A DNA stretch of 64,000 bases. Origin: Chrysogorgia sp. JL179-B06 (Eukaryota; Cnidaria; Anthozoa; Scleralcyonacea; Chrysogorgiidae). The position numbers and the translations under genes are program-made. Positions 22,101 through 32,689 of the stretch are shown here, in pieces. Position 1 is the stretch's first letter. Each line of letters opens with the position of its first letter. The stretch spans positions 264,501 to 328,500 of the forward strand of contig JAYKKM010000253.1 in the NCBI GenBank assembly GCA_035772405.1. The letters are read 5' to 3'. A model generated the notes under the pieces. It searched no databases. It was not told where the DNA came from and saw only the letters and a program-made list of their open reading frames with translations.

Positions 22101-24351
22101 GCCTCCTCTAACTTTCTCTTCCGTTCATTTTCAACTTCTTCTTCCACAGTCTTCAGCGCAGAACGTCGCAACAACTCTTCATGCATCAGTTCTTTAGCAT
22201 CTTCAACTTTGTGATGAAGTTTCTCCGATTCTGTCTGGTATTTTGCCTTAAAACAAATTCGAAGGACAAATCTCCAGATATAGATGAATGAATAATACTC
22301 TAGCTGAATTAATTCAGTTTTAAAACTGGCCAGTAAGACTATAGAACATAAAACAGTAAAATGTAACCCTTATAATATATGGTGCGGTATCGAGGACAAA
22401 AGGTATGACGACTCTGAACAGAAGATCCGTCATTGTTTCATGACATGATGATATTAACAAATAATTTCCCTTGACGCTACTCTGCCTTTAAAAAGTTTTT
22501 TGAACGTAACTTTAAAAGTTATTGTCCATGACCCAACGTTTCGACACTCCAATCTAGTGTCTTCATCAGAGGTGATCGTTGTAAAGTTAGGATCCCTATT
22601 TATACCCTCATTGAACCGATGATGACGTTATCTATTAATAAGATGTAAATAATCTTCTGGTAATAAACCACCGTCATCGCGATTCAATGGGGCGTGGGCG
22701 CTATTGATATGCCAATCCTCCAGACAACGTCTCTGATCGTAGCGCGGATAGTGAAGGTTACATATGTGTACAACCTGTAACCTGATGACTAGTGAGATGC
22801 TCTAACTATTGAGCTACATGGACTAAGATAATGAGTGAAACATCCAGGCCAACCGCTTTTCCGACATTCCACTGAGGATGCAAAATCCCCTGGGAACGAG
22901 GTTGTTTATGCTTACGTCATGAAATGCAAACAAATGCAACAACTCCTCATGTACTCCTGTCTTGGTTTTAATAGTCTCTATCGTCTCTTCGTCTCCATTC
23001 ATTTCTTCTATTCTCCGTTTCCGTTCTTTTTCAAGCTCTTCCCTCATTGTCAAAAGTGTTTCACTTGGTGTGCCTTTCGCTAGATTTGGTGTTACAACAA
23101 CAAACTCTTTTTGACTACGAAGTCCTTCACTTCGCAATCTTGCTACGTCCTGGAATTAATAGGAATGATATTAAACAATTATTGGATGAGGCTGAGCATG
23201 ATATCAAGAATTATCTAGATCGAGGTCAATCTTCCGGAAACAGACAGCGACAGACAGACAGCGACAGACAAACAGCGACAGACAGACAGCGACAGACAGA
23301 CAGACAGCGACAGACAGACAGACAGACAGCGACAGACAGACAGACATACAGACAGACACACACACACACACACACACACACAGCGAAAGTTCGCCGAGAT
23401 CGTTTGTTGCTTCGCCGAGTAGGCTTCTTCCTTTGCTTATTCACGATAGGTATTGAACTACTTTTGTTGTTTATCAGAGCCATTGTGTTTACACTGACCA
23501 ACATTTTGGTGAGGTTCTTGTGTGTAAATTACACATACTATACGAATTTGAACGAAGACAGTGTCAGTGTGTTTGCAATGACCGACATTTTTGGCCAGGC
23601 GTTATATTTTGTGTTTCAGTGGTCGGCTTATGTGGCTTAAATTTAATAGTGATACTGCCAGGTAGTTTCAAAATCGCTTAATATTTTAGCCGAAATAATT
23701 GTATATCGAAACTTATGAACCTAGTACGGGTATTAATGTTTACCGTTGCACATATTTCTCATATTATATCCTAAACAAACGCGTCTCAATTAACTCAAAC
23801 ATGATCAACACCTTCGCTAAACTTTCGTAGATATAACAGTGAAAGAAATACGATTTCAGACATTGCTAGCCTACAACCTATATGATTTGAATACACTTAT
23901 AATTTCCAAATATGTTTAAAATATTTGCCCCTATATTCCGCAGTATATCGTGACAACTTAGCGCGAAACTATCTTCTGGTTCAGCACCCATTCTTATAGC
24001 CTCGGACATACTCACAAAGAATGGACACAAGCCAATGAACTTACTTATCTCATATTTCTCTGTAACTCAAATGTCAGCAGACACACGTACGCGTTGCGTG
24101 TCTATTTTTTTAAATATTAAAATTTAGATAGTTGTTCTATCGCCTTTCCAAGGTCCTTTCTAAAACCCTACTTTCCAGTGTTGTGTTTTTCCACACGTGC
24201 ATAAACAGTGGAATAGTTGAACAAAATAATTGTAATTCTCGTGCATTCAAATTACCTTGTGCTGACCAAAATGCCGTTGAAGCGTGTCTTGCATTGTTTT
24301 CAACTGGCCTTTGATTACTTCGGTATCAAGATCACAATCATCGTCGTCCAT
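19193..24351 (-). CDS. Coiled-coil protein gene, six exons
   Basis: Exons on the minus strand: 24351..24256 (ATG), 23149..22916, 22246..21992, 21107..20868, 20246..20001 and 19321..19193 (TAG). Every intron is GT-AG and every junction is phase 0, giving about 399 residues. The N-terminus is acidic (MDDDDCDLD). The rest is almost entirely charged helix ([42 protein letters not shown]), so a long coiled coil is predicted. Exon ends share a loose pattern: (Q/H)EELL(H/R) and EQLLGLF / KQLLDTC, perhaps an internal repeat. No enzymatic domain or signal peptide was seen, and I do not recognise the family. Introns contain foldback elements, a CRE-like cluster, a Penelope fragment and simple repeats. 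An additional skipped or unrecognised exon is possible. Confidence 0.75.
19487..19872. repeat. Foldback element in coiled-coil gene intron
   Basis: Arms GATAAAGTAACTTCTTTTGA ... GAAATATTTCAGTTTGTTTG are repeated inverted at 19760-19870. The inner arm GAAATATTTCAGTTTGTTTG also occurs in the foldback at 32157-32520. Confidence 0.75.
20755..20838. promoter_or_regulatory. Cluster of CRE-like TGACGTCA sites
   Basis: Within 84 bp are two perfect TGACGTCA palindromes in TATGACGTCACA units, one ATGACGTCACAG, plus TGATGTCAC, TTAACGTCAC and GACGCGTCAC variants, spaced about 12-15 bp. It lies in an intron of the coiled-coil gene. It could be a CREB/ATF-type binding array or simply a short degenerate tandem repeat. 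Confidence 0.35.
21236..21960. repeat. Simple and minisatellite repeats (GTCTGTCT)n then ~17-bp CCTTCTATCCCCACATCAC units
   Basis: A (TCTG)n stretch at 21320-21440 is followed by about 25 imprecise copies of ACATCACCCTTCTATCCCC. Open frames here are repeat artefacts. It is intronic, immediately 3' of the 21992-22246 exon on the minus strand. Confidence 0.9.
22471..22750 (-). mobile_element. Penelope-like tail fragment, copy D
   Basis: Shares GACGCTACTCTG through GGGGCGTGGGCGCTATTGAT with copies A-C. It has only the non-coding tail and last codons, on the minus strand, in the intron between exons 22916-23149 and 21992-22246. Confidence 0.8.
22529..22578 (-). ncRNA. Small hammerhead-type ribozyme motif, copy D
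   Basis: On the complement: ATCACCT, CTGATGA (22569-22563), stem II GACACT/AGTGTC, GAAAC (22542-22538), GTT and GGGTCATGG. Stem I ACCT/GGGT keeps pairing through a T-G wobble. This is the best-preserved core in the window. Confidence 0.65.
23229..23385. repeat. (GACA)n / (CAGACAGCGA)n and (CA)n microsatellite
   Basis: Tandem CAGACAGCGACAGACAGA units are followed by a (CA)12 run. Intronic in the coiled-coil gene. Confidence 0.95.
23420..23890. repeat. Dispersed repeat, copy 1 (uninterrupted)
   Basis: The ~470-bp sequence recurs in inverted orientation at 32690-32867 plus 33781-34100, where a TIR element splits it. It contains a partial open frame ([20 protein letters not shown]) but no clear gene. 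Confidence 0.7.
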
Positions 24352-24908
24352 AATGTTGCCTCTTTCTATTTTATTTCTATTTTTCTCTTCTCATTAAATG
24401 CGCAAGCTTTTACGGCAGTCGTGCGCGTTTGTGACGTCATCAAAGTTAGAAGGCGCGCTTATAAGCCCCCCGGTAATAAGCCCGCCGGTTATAGGCCCAG
24501 CTGTTGGTTAACAGAAAATCTTTTCGATTATGCCCTGTAGACTTCTTTCATAATGGCACCCAAATTAAATATTAAATGTTTTATCGGGTGTATAAAACAC
24601 GAGGCGATAGCTAATTTAGATCTGATAAAATGTGACGTGACGTGAAACTGTTTGGACGTGCACTGAAGTGCTCCGCGAATTATTTCGTATTTCATTTTTT
24701 CCTGTACGATTTTGAGCGGGATACTTCTCAAAGTGGTCGGTGAGGTGTTCTTCTATTGGAGTCTGTGAGGCTCCATGTGTCCTTTTCGCAATCTAAATAA
24801 TGTTTAGTGAAATACCGGATTGTCTATACCGAGATCTTTAACGTTTGTTTTTCAAGCTCGCGCAAAAACGGTTGGTCTTCACACGCAAGCAAACGAAGCA
24901 CGCTACGT

Positions 24909-25909
24909 ATAGACCTCTTTCATAATGGCACCCAAATTAAATACCGGGTGACCCAAAAAAAAGTACTCCGGTTTGATTCATAATAACTTCTAAACCACTG
25001 AAGCTATTAAACTGAAATAACTTTCATTAGATAGATGGAAGACTAGCTTAGATTTTGATATATTACAGTTGTATTTTACTTACAAATTCACGGAGATATT
25101 AATGTTCAAAATAGGTAGCATATTTCTGGATGTGTCTAAAATATGCAAAAAACGCCGTATCAAATACTTAATGTTGGATGTCTCTGGGGAGTTGCATGTT
25201 ATGTCTTATGGAGTTATGGTTTGATTGTGTTTCATAATTCTGAGTTTATTCTGAACATGAACAAATTTGCAATGTACCACATGATCAGCAACCGCAGAAT
25301 TTAGAAGAGCTTCGCAGCATGCCGTAATCTAGAACAACGAATGATCCATGACTCCTTCGACGCAATGGTGTCACGGGCTAGGCAGTGCATTCGTGCTAGA
25401 GGACACGCGATTCCGAACGAATAAATCTTGCTTGTATTTTGCAAATAATAATACTTCGTTTCATAATAAACAATTTGTCAAGTGGCATTTATTTACTGCT
25501 AATAGTGCGTGTTTCAGTTGAGCAAAGCTTGATTAATATTTGATACGGCGTTTTTTGCATATTTTAGACACATCCAGAAATATGCTACCTATTTTGAACA
25601 TTAATATCTCCGTGAATTTTTAAGTAAAATACAACTGTCATATATCAAAATCTAAGTTAGTCTTCCATCTATCTAATGAAAGTTATTTCAGTTTAATAGC
25701 TTCAGTGGTTTAGAAGTTATTATGAATCAAACCGGAGTACTTTTTTTTGGGTCACCCGGTATTCTTTTATATTCATTTAAATTCGCCTTTCTGACCTCGT
25801 TCGTGTGTCAAAATTCCAAAGAATCTTCGCTTTGTAACGAGGCCAGAAAGGCTAATTTGCATGCATATAAAAGAATATTTAAACTGGCCGCCATTATGAA
25901 AGAGGTCTA
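24909..25909. mobile_element. MITE with AGACCTCTTTCATAATGGC ends, carrying a mariner insertion
   Basis: The left end AGACCTCTTTCATAATGGC and the right end GCCATTATGAAAGAGGTCT are inverse. Its inner palindrome (GCCTTTCTGACCTCGTT / AACGAGGCCAGAAAGGC) recurs at 26889-27050. The mariner-like element at 24944-25759 is inserted at an internal TA. A third copy of the left end lies at 24538. Confidence 0.7.
24944..25759. mobile_element. Internally deleted mariner-like element
   Basis: Ends CCGGGTGACCCAAAAAAAAG and its inverse, with long (~230-bp) inverted repeats, are flanked by TA on both sides (24942-24943, 25760-25761), as for Tc1/mariner elements. Between them, near 25355-25425 on the plus strand, SFDAMVSRARQCIRARGHAI resembles the C-terminus of a mariner-type transposase. 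The catalytic part is missing. Confidence 0.75.
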
Positions 25910-26099
25910 TGCTGACAACAGTGCGCGTGCTTCAATTTGATCTGTGCGCGTGCGTGAAGTAATTAACTTGGAATAAAACTCATCGAACTGTCAACTGTAG
26001 ACACACGCGCCATGATTTTGATCCGAACAATCCACGTTATCCTTTTTGTTTGGTTGGTTCTTCGCGGGATTCGTCAACTGAGGAGTACCGAGTGGCCTT

Positions 26100-26250
26100 G
26101 TTACGTAATAATTAATAATAATTAATAGTTGGCTTTATCTTATAATGAAACTGTATTAGTTTTATAAGTAACATTAAGAATATATTGTTGTAAGAGCATT
26201 GAGACTATTGTATAACGCTCCTAAAACATCTTTATTATTATTATTATTAT
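26100..26250 (+). repeat. LINE 3'-end copy
   Basis: AAGAATATATTGTTGTAAGA, GCATTGAGACTATTGTATAA and a terminal (TTA)n match the 3' UTR and tail of the LINE at 14202-14614, here on the plus strand and without coding sequence. Confidence 0.75.
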
Positions 26251-27354
26251 AAAACAGTGCTGCTGCGAGTGTTTTGAACGGCTTCGAAAACGACTGCATA
26301 TAAATAACCAACTATTTCAGTGATTCAAGCCATTTTCGCCGAGAAAATCGAAGGAAAAGTTTATGTAAATCAGGATGAATCACATATATAAATACATGAT
26401 ACGCAACCTCGCGTACCCAGGGCATTTTGCCTCCACGGCGGAAGGTCGGCGTAAATGGCCCTGGGATCGGCTGGTCCATTCTATAATCCGATTGGCTTGT
26501 CATAAAACTCAATTAATTCAGCCGAGTATAATCTATTCATCTAAATCTGAATGCTGTCTTCAGATTTTACAGCAAATTCGAAGTGATAGCTTTCGCTAAA
26601 TTGGGTATATGCTTCTTCATACCTTTTGTAAGAGATAACCATGGATGTATGGTGGATTATTAAGCTTGTTAGCTGCTTTTATGCCGACGAATGCTGACAT
26701 GAACAACTCTGAAGAGTATTGAACATTTCCAATTATTCAGGTCAACAAAGTAGACAAAAGCAAAAGACCACAAAAATTATCATAACCCAGAAATTCTGGG
26801 TGTCATGTGACCGGCCGATCCCAGGGCCATTTTCGCCGACCTTCCAGCATGATCGGTCATGATTTTCCTTTGTGTTTTCTTCATGAATGATTAATGCTTT
26901 TTGAAATTCATTTAAATTAGCCTTTCTGACCTCGTTCGTGTGTTTGTAATTCCAAAGAATCTTTGCTTTGTAACGAGGCCAGAAAGGCTAATTTGCATGG
27001 ATATAAAAGATCATTTAGACTGTCTAGTGTCTGCCATTTGAAAGAGGTTTACAAGCCGAAATAGCGTGTAAGTAGTCTAACGTTTTGAGTGAAGGCCCTT
27101 CGTTTTATGTTTCACTCTCTGACGAAGGGCTTCGCTCCAAAGTAAGACTACTTACGAATTTGTTACAAATTCGACATTCAGATTGGCTGAGCTACCAGTG
27201 GTCTATTGGTGATAGACCACTAGTAGCGTTATCCAATCACAAACCTTCTTATAACTGGAATATTCCTATCCTGACCAATCAGAAGCCACAAGATATTCAC
27301 GCGTCCGCTAAAATATATATATGAGTGATGAAATCATGAAAACATTGGCCCGAA
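26251..27354. other. Intergenic stretch with a short palindromic element
   Basis: No gene recognised. 26889-27050 contains the GCCTTTCTGACCTCGTT palindrome also found at 25790-25870. 27080-27145 carries CTGACGA, AGGGC-TTC-GCTC and CAAAG, a mutated hammerhead-like Penelope tail of a second family. GGTCGGCG inverted repeats occur at 26440 and 26830. Confidence 0.45.
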
Positions 27355-27537
27355 AGTTCTCTATCTATCTCTCTATATGTCCTATATGTCTCTCTCTCTC
27401 ACTCTATCTATCTCTATCTATCCCTATCTCTCTTTATCTCTTTATATGTCCTATATGTCTCTCTATCTATCTCTATCCATCTCTCTATCTCTCTCTATGT
27501 CTCTCTATCTCTCTCTATGTCTCTCTATCTCTCTCTA

Positions 27538-27568
<31 letters not shown>

Positions 27569-27660
27569 ATATGTCTCTATATGTCTCTCTATCTCACTCT
27601 ATATATCTCTATCTATCTATCTATCTATCTCTCTATCTTTCTCTATCTCTCTCTATTAGG
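27355..27660. repeat. (TCTATCTC)n low-complexity tract
   Basis: Degenerate CTCTCTAT/CTATCTAT repeats lie 180 bp upstream of the dUTPase start codon. The Ser/Leu/Tyr-rich frames are artefacts. Confidence 0.95.
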
Positions 27661-27842
27661 GCTCTGGCCAACCTTCGTACACAGCTGGGTCTTATGTCCG
27701 GCCCCCCTGCGCGCACCCGGGAAGCTGAGAAAAACTGGGGGCGAGAATTTGGCGGGAAACTCATTGTTGATTACTCTTTGCTTGAAGCAGACTATAATAG
27801 AAGTCAGTAATTTACGAATTTTAAAGTCTTTTGTAGTTCACG

Positions 27843-30672
27843 ATGGGTCAAATGGTTTCCACAACGTTACAAACAGTCTCACAGTTCGTTTATAAGTCTA
27901 CGAACGAACGAATCCCTAGAACTTTACTGTTTAGTAAACTGAGTGAGAGCGCCATTGCTCCAAGTCGTGGTTCACCTGATGCTGCTGGCTTAGACTTATA
28001 TGCTGCTCATGATGCTGTTATACCTGCCCAAGGAAAGGTGTTAGTGAAGACAGACATAGCTATAGCTCTTCCCCAAGGATGCTATGGAAGAGTCGCACCA
28101 AGGTGGGTAGAGCTTGAATGTAGAAATAGAATTCGACCTTGTTGTTGTCACTTTGGGTCACGTTGAGTTTATGAAATGTCTCTTGAAAACAAGAAATTAT
28201 TATTAATCAATGCTTTACAACTCAACAAAAATCGTTTTAAGACTTTCCAAATTATTGAGTGGGGAGGGGTGGGGTCCGTACATAGCGGCGGGGGGGGGGG
28301 GGGGGGGGGTTAGCGTAGCACTTAGCAGAGGCAACTGTCCCCCCCAGAAAAAAACAAGATAATGGTTTTTATAAGGTTGATTATCAATTTATTATGAGTA
28401 TTTATTATATTAGTTATTATTATTATTATTATATTATATATCAGACAATTATTTAGTTTGAGTGCTGAAATGACCAGCTGATGGCCTAGTGGTTATACAT
28501 GGTCAATTCTTCCTGTAACCATCCCCCCCTCCCCCCGGGCAATACCCAGGGGATTTGTATTTTTTATCAAAGCTCATTGCAAATTCCCCACCCCTGGGAC
28601 TTTGACAATTCCCCCACCCCCGGGCAAGCCTGAAACAATACAAAAACACACGAGTTTTAACACATCAAATGTAAATTTAACTAGTAACCAGTGGCTCATT
28701 TCTGTTGCTGCTTCCTTTGAGCTTTAGTTCGTTTCGCTTTTTCAGCCCTCCCCCCCCCCCCCAGTACGTTGATTTTCAGCAACTTTTTTTCGTTGCCATT
28801 TTGGATACAAACAATTTACTTTAGTCACCAGACTTCCAAGGGTGGGCCCCTTTCCCCACCCTATACCCCTGGGCAAAAAATAATAAAACAATTCCCCACC
28901 CCCGGGATTTGATTTTCTGCATTGTCCCTGGGGTTGCCAGGGGGGATGGTTACAGGAAGAATTGATCCATGCATTACCACACATGTCTATGAGCTGGGAG
29001 ACAGGTTCAAACTCTACTCAAATACGATGTAAAACAGAAATAATTTGTTTTGAAAATTTCAAGTTGAAATGCATATATTGGTTTCAACTGATACTTAATA
29101 TGCTATGACCATGCAGCGATTTTGTTAAGAGCGCGCGGTAGAACGTTGGGTATGTGTGGCAGCACGCGCAACATCGTAAACTAGATTGGGTACCAGCCAG
29201 CAAACTGCAGACTCCATTATGGTGCCTAGTGCAAAAAGATTCCGTCAAGTGTGAACTGGCGAATGTGTAAGGTATAAATCATAACCGTGTCTTCATGGTT
29301 TTACTTTTGTGATTCAGTGGCTTAAATAAGATGACTGCAGAATTTATCTTTAAAAAAGTCTAAATATTACCAGACCTTACAGATAAATTTTTTCAGAATA
29401 TTCCTCCCAGAAATGCACTCCTGGAGTTTTCAAAATCCCCTAGAGAGGTTTGTGGCAAACTTGTGAACACAAACTTCATCGGTTCTATGAGGGTATAAAT
29501 AGGGATCCTAACTTTACAACGATCACCCCTGATGAAGACACTAGATTGGAGTGTCGAAACGTTGGACAGTAACTTTTAAAGTTGCGTTCAAAAAACTTTT
29601 TAAAGCCAGAGTAGCGTCAAACTATGTCTAATAATTGTCTCCACAGATCTGGTTTGGCGTGGAAACACCATATTGATGTCGGCGCTGGCGTGATTGATCG
29701 TGATTACCGTGGCAACGTAGGAGTAGTCATGTTCAACTTGAGTCAGGTTGATTTCCAAGTTAATCACGGAGATAGAATTGCACAATTGATTATCGAAAGG
29801 ATTTGTACCCCAGAACCAGAAGAAGTAGAGGTATGAGATTAGTAATTAAACAGACTTTGCCACCATTTTGTGCAGGCAGATTGTGAAAATTTCATAGGCT
29901 TATGCAGGAAAATTAATAATTTCCAAGGTAGAAGTGCAAAAATTGGCATCCACGACAGTCAATGAAAGCTTTTCTTTTACATTTTTCACCTATTCTAGAT
30001 AGCAATTACGTGGCTGCAGGCAAATATTTTTACAAAAAATAAATGGTTGTGGGTAATGTGTGTGAAAATTGCTTGGCCATTGGAAATGGTAGTGTAAATC
30101 CTGCAACTGAGATCTTGGTTGTGCGATACAAATTTTTGATGAAATGTTGGAAACGTAGTATGTATTTGTTGTTATGTGTTGTTTTGAATTGCCACACACA
30201 AGCTTGTTCAAAGTAGGTGATAATCATAAATCACACTTTGGCAGCAGTGCATGTGTCGTTCGTATAACCTTTTTTTTTGCTATATCACTACACCGGGATG
30301 TCAGTTTCTGTCAGACACTTTATATAGTGTCCATATCTAATTCCTTTAGTCCGTCGGGGCCATGAGGTGATCTGTAGAAGTATTACAATATATGGGTTGT
30401 TGTTTGCTTTTCTCCACACGGGCAAGTAACAGAGATGTCACATAGGCAGTAGCGATTTCACATTGAAAAAGATATGGGTGCTGTCAACTTTAGCCGGTTT
30501 TACACGTTTCCAGCACAACTACGAGGAAGTAGTTGATCACATGTGTGATCACACGCTTATAAGCCTGCTGCTATTATGGTATTACCATGGTAACACTTGG
30601 GTTGTTTTCGTGTAGAGCCTGGAGGAGACCGAGAGAGGTGCTGGTGGATATGGGTCAACTGGAAAAAACTGA
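27843..30672 (+). CDS. DUT: dUTPase (deoxyuridine triphosphatase), three exons
   Basis: Exons 27843..28102, 29647..29830 and 30616..30672 join in frame (phases 2, then 0) to about 166 residues, the usual length of trimeric dUTPases. All five family motifs are present: motif 1 AAGLDLYAA, motif 2 GRVAPRSGLAW (assembled across the first splice junction), motif 3 [19 protein letters not shown] with the catalytic Asp, motif 4 [12 protein letters not shown], and motif 5 [12 protein letters not shown] on the last small exon. The enzyme converts dUTP to dUMP and pyrophosphate, keeping uracil out of DNA and feeding dTMP synthesis. The start is fixed by an in-frame TAG 9 nt upstream; a second Met lies at residue 4. 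No targeting peptide is obvious. Intron 1 ends with a Penelope-like fragment stopping about 12 bp before the acceptor. This is a host gene; the neighbouring Polinton encodes a thymidine kinase but no dUTPase. Confidence 0.93.
28488..28978. repeat. Foldback element rich in C/G runs in dUTPase intron 1
   Basis: ATGGTCAATTCTTCCTGTAA at 28499 is inverted at about 28940-28970. C-rich blocks (CCCCACCCC, CCCCCCCC) fill the inside. A poly-G run of about 20 bases precedes it at 28287-28310. Confidence 0.65.
29475..29637 (+). mobile_element. Penelope-like tail fragment, copy E, at dUTPase intron 1 acceptor
   Basis: CATCGGTTCTATGAGGGTAT to GCGTCAAACTATGTCTAAT matches the other tails. It ends at about 29634, leaving only AATTGTCTCCACAG-type sequence before the exon at 29647. 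Confidence 0.8.
29520..29568 (+). ncRNA. Hammerhead-type ribozyme motif, copy E (shortened stem I)
   Basis: CTGATGA at 29529-29535, stem II GACACT/AGTGTC, GAAAC at 29556-29560 and GTT at 29561-29563. The following GGGTCATGG is reduced to GGACAG by a 7-bp deletion, which weakens stem I. Confidence 0.5.
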
Positions 30673-30934
30673 ACTGGTTTACCACTCTGGTTTATCAAGA
30701 TCTCATTCGAACATCTTGGACAATCAAGAAACCCTACATCTTTATGCTTATAATTACGACTTTCAAATGGCTAGAATATTTATAGCAATTTTGTTTTGTT
30801 GAAAAACATTGAATTGTACTTATAGTACATGCAAAGATATTCCATATTCTGCTAGGATAAATACCTGTAGCCTTATATCAAATATGTAACTTTATGTAGT
30901 TTGCCTATTTTCCATTTAAAATACCTATCTGGGG

Positions 30935-31323
30935 TTTTGGGATTTTACATATTTGTGATCTTTGGAATCTCTTGAGAAGAATTATAAAATATCTTGTCGT
31001 GCGAAAATTTCATCTTCATACCTTTTACCCCGCTAAAGTGATTTACTATTCACAGGAAATGACGTCAAAGCAGGGACACGCAAAAACACACTGATTCAGC
31101 AGTGAAATACAATGAAAGTTTGGGAATACTTTCTTTGTATTTCACTGTTGAATTAGTGTGCAATGACTTCGCGTGTCCCTGCTTTGACGTCATTTCCTGT
31201 GAATAGTAAATCAACTTCAGCAGGGAAAACAGGCATGAAGATGAAATTTTCGAACGACAAGATATATTACATTTCTTCTTGGTAGAACCCAAAGATTACG
31301 AATATGTAAAATCCGCAAACCAC
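30935..31323. repeat. MITE family 2, intact copy
   Basis: Palindromic. TTTGTGATCTTTGGAATCTC at the left and CACAGGAAATGACGTCAAAG inside are mirrored on the right. Matches 15198-15833 without the nested insertion. Confidence 0.8.
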
Positions 31324-31741
31324 GGATAGTCACTTAAACTAGCAATACAATATTATTGTAAGCTAAACAACTACCAATAACGTAGTATACGAGATCAGTC
31401 GGAGTATGCCGATACGCAAGTTTTAGCTCCACTTTATGTAATCAGAATGACAAGAACATTGTTTAAATGCTTAGAGAATCCAAGATTTATACCAACTCGA
31501 GAATGACTGGAACATTATGACAAGTCATAGGATAATTTGTTGAATTAGATAAACCTTTCAAGTCACTTGAAATTTAAGTTTCAAATTATTGTAACTACAT
31601 TTTGTAGTATTATTAACTGGTAAAAATTGCTTTATGAATAAACAAAGATTTATATGATTTAATTAGCACAGGTGTAGCTATTACTGTTTTTCTCTCACTG
31701 TTACGAACTTTATTGAGTCAAACAAGTATAGCTATCTCATG

Positions 31742-32047
31742 TTTGGAGATTTTACGTATTCGTAATATTTGGGTCTTCCTGAGCAAAATCATAATATATC
31801 TTGTCAGCCGAAAATTTCATCTTCATGGACTTTTTTGCTGTTAAAGTTATCGGATGTGATGTCACAAGAGGCATTTTTGTGGCAAGTAACAAAAGAAAAC
31901 TGGTTTGGAATGCCTCTTGTGACATCACATACGGTAACATTGACAGCGAAAAAGTCCATGAAGATGAAATTTGCGGCTGGCAATATATATTATGATTTTG
32001 CTCAGGAAGACCCAAATATTACGAATACCTGTATGTAAAATCTCCAA
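31742..32047. repeat. Palindromic MITE, family 1 (copy 2)
   Basis: Same palindrome as 10391-10683 (GGGTCTTCCTGAGCAAAATC, ATGTGATGTCACAAGAGGCA and inverse). Confidence 0.85.
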
Positions 32048-32156
32048 ACGTGAGATAGGCAGTTTAAGAGAACAGGGGAGCTTGAATTTACAAGTAAAAC
32101 AATATAATAACTTGACATTGGCAACAAAAATTAAGTTTGTCTAATGTGAAAGAACT

Positions 32157-32520
32157 CGTAAAATGATAGAGTAACAACTTTTATCAGTATTACCGTTTTT
32201 TTGAAATATTTCAGTTTGTTTGATATGTAAATGAGATGGTCTCTGACGTCAGGTGCAGGGTAGAGAATTTTCACTCATTAAAAAGTCTTATATCTCAGTG
32301 ATTGCTAAGTTTACAACGTTCGTTATCATGATGAGTTATACGCACATTTTCAAGTAAATTTGTGGAACAAACTTGAAGATGGAACTAATATTTTAATGAG
32401 TGAAAATTCTCTTCCCTGCACCTGACGTCAGAGACCATCTCGTTTGCATATCAAACAAACTGAAATATTTCAAAAACGAAGTAAAATACGGAAAAATTGT
32501 AAAAGCTGGTGTTTCTCTTA
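32157..32520. repeat. Foldback element
   Basis: GAGATGGTCTCTGACGTCAG, TGCAGGGTAGAGAATTTTCA and TTTGAAATATTTCAGTTTGT appear inverted at 32395-32475. Confidence 0.8.
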
Positions 32521-32554
32521 TCATATAAACTCATATCCTCAGAAAAATGATTCT

Positions 32555-32630
32555 GAGTCCCGTACAGGAATCGAACCTGTAACCTTCTGATTGCCAGTGA
32601 GACACTCTAACCATTGAGCTACCGAGACTC
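32555..32630 (-). pseudogene. tRNA-like sequence (probable SINE/tRNA pseudogene)
   Basis: On the complement, acceptor arms GAGTCTC/GGGACTC, D arm GCTC..GAGT and T arm ACAGG-TTCGATT-CCTGT can be drawn in a 76-nt cloverleaf. The anticodon loop CTGGCAA gives GGC, unusual for eukaryotic tRNA-Ala. There are two extra bases between acceptor and D stem, and the anticodon stem has a mismatch. A degenerate copy at 6485-6551 supports a dispersed repeat. Confidence 0.5.
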
Positions 32631-32689
32631 AGATGGAGAGCGAAGGTTACAATGATGTACTGGTTCGATTGATATAAGTACTGCCTATG

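Noticed and set aside
23226..23640. Hydrophobic frame suggesting a membrane protein gene
   Set aside because: Most of it is a dispersed repeat also found inverted at 33830-34100 in a damaged state; the remainder is microsatellite.
32555..32630. Functional tRNA gene
   Set aside because: Unusual GGC anticodon, extra bases between acceptor and D stem, a stem mismatch and a degenerate dispersed copy favour a pseudogene or SINE.
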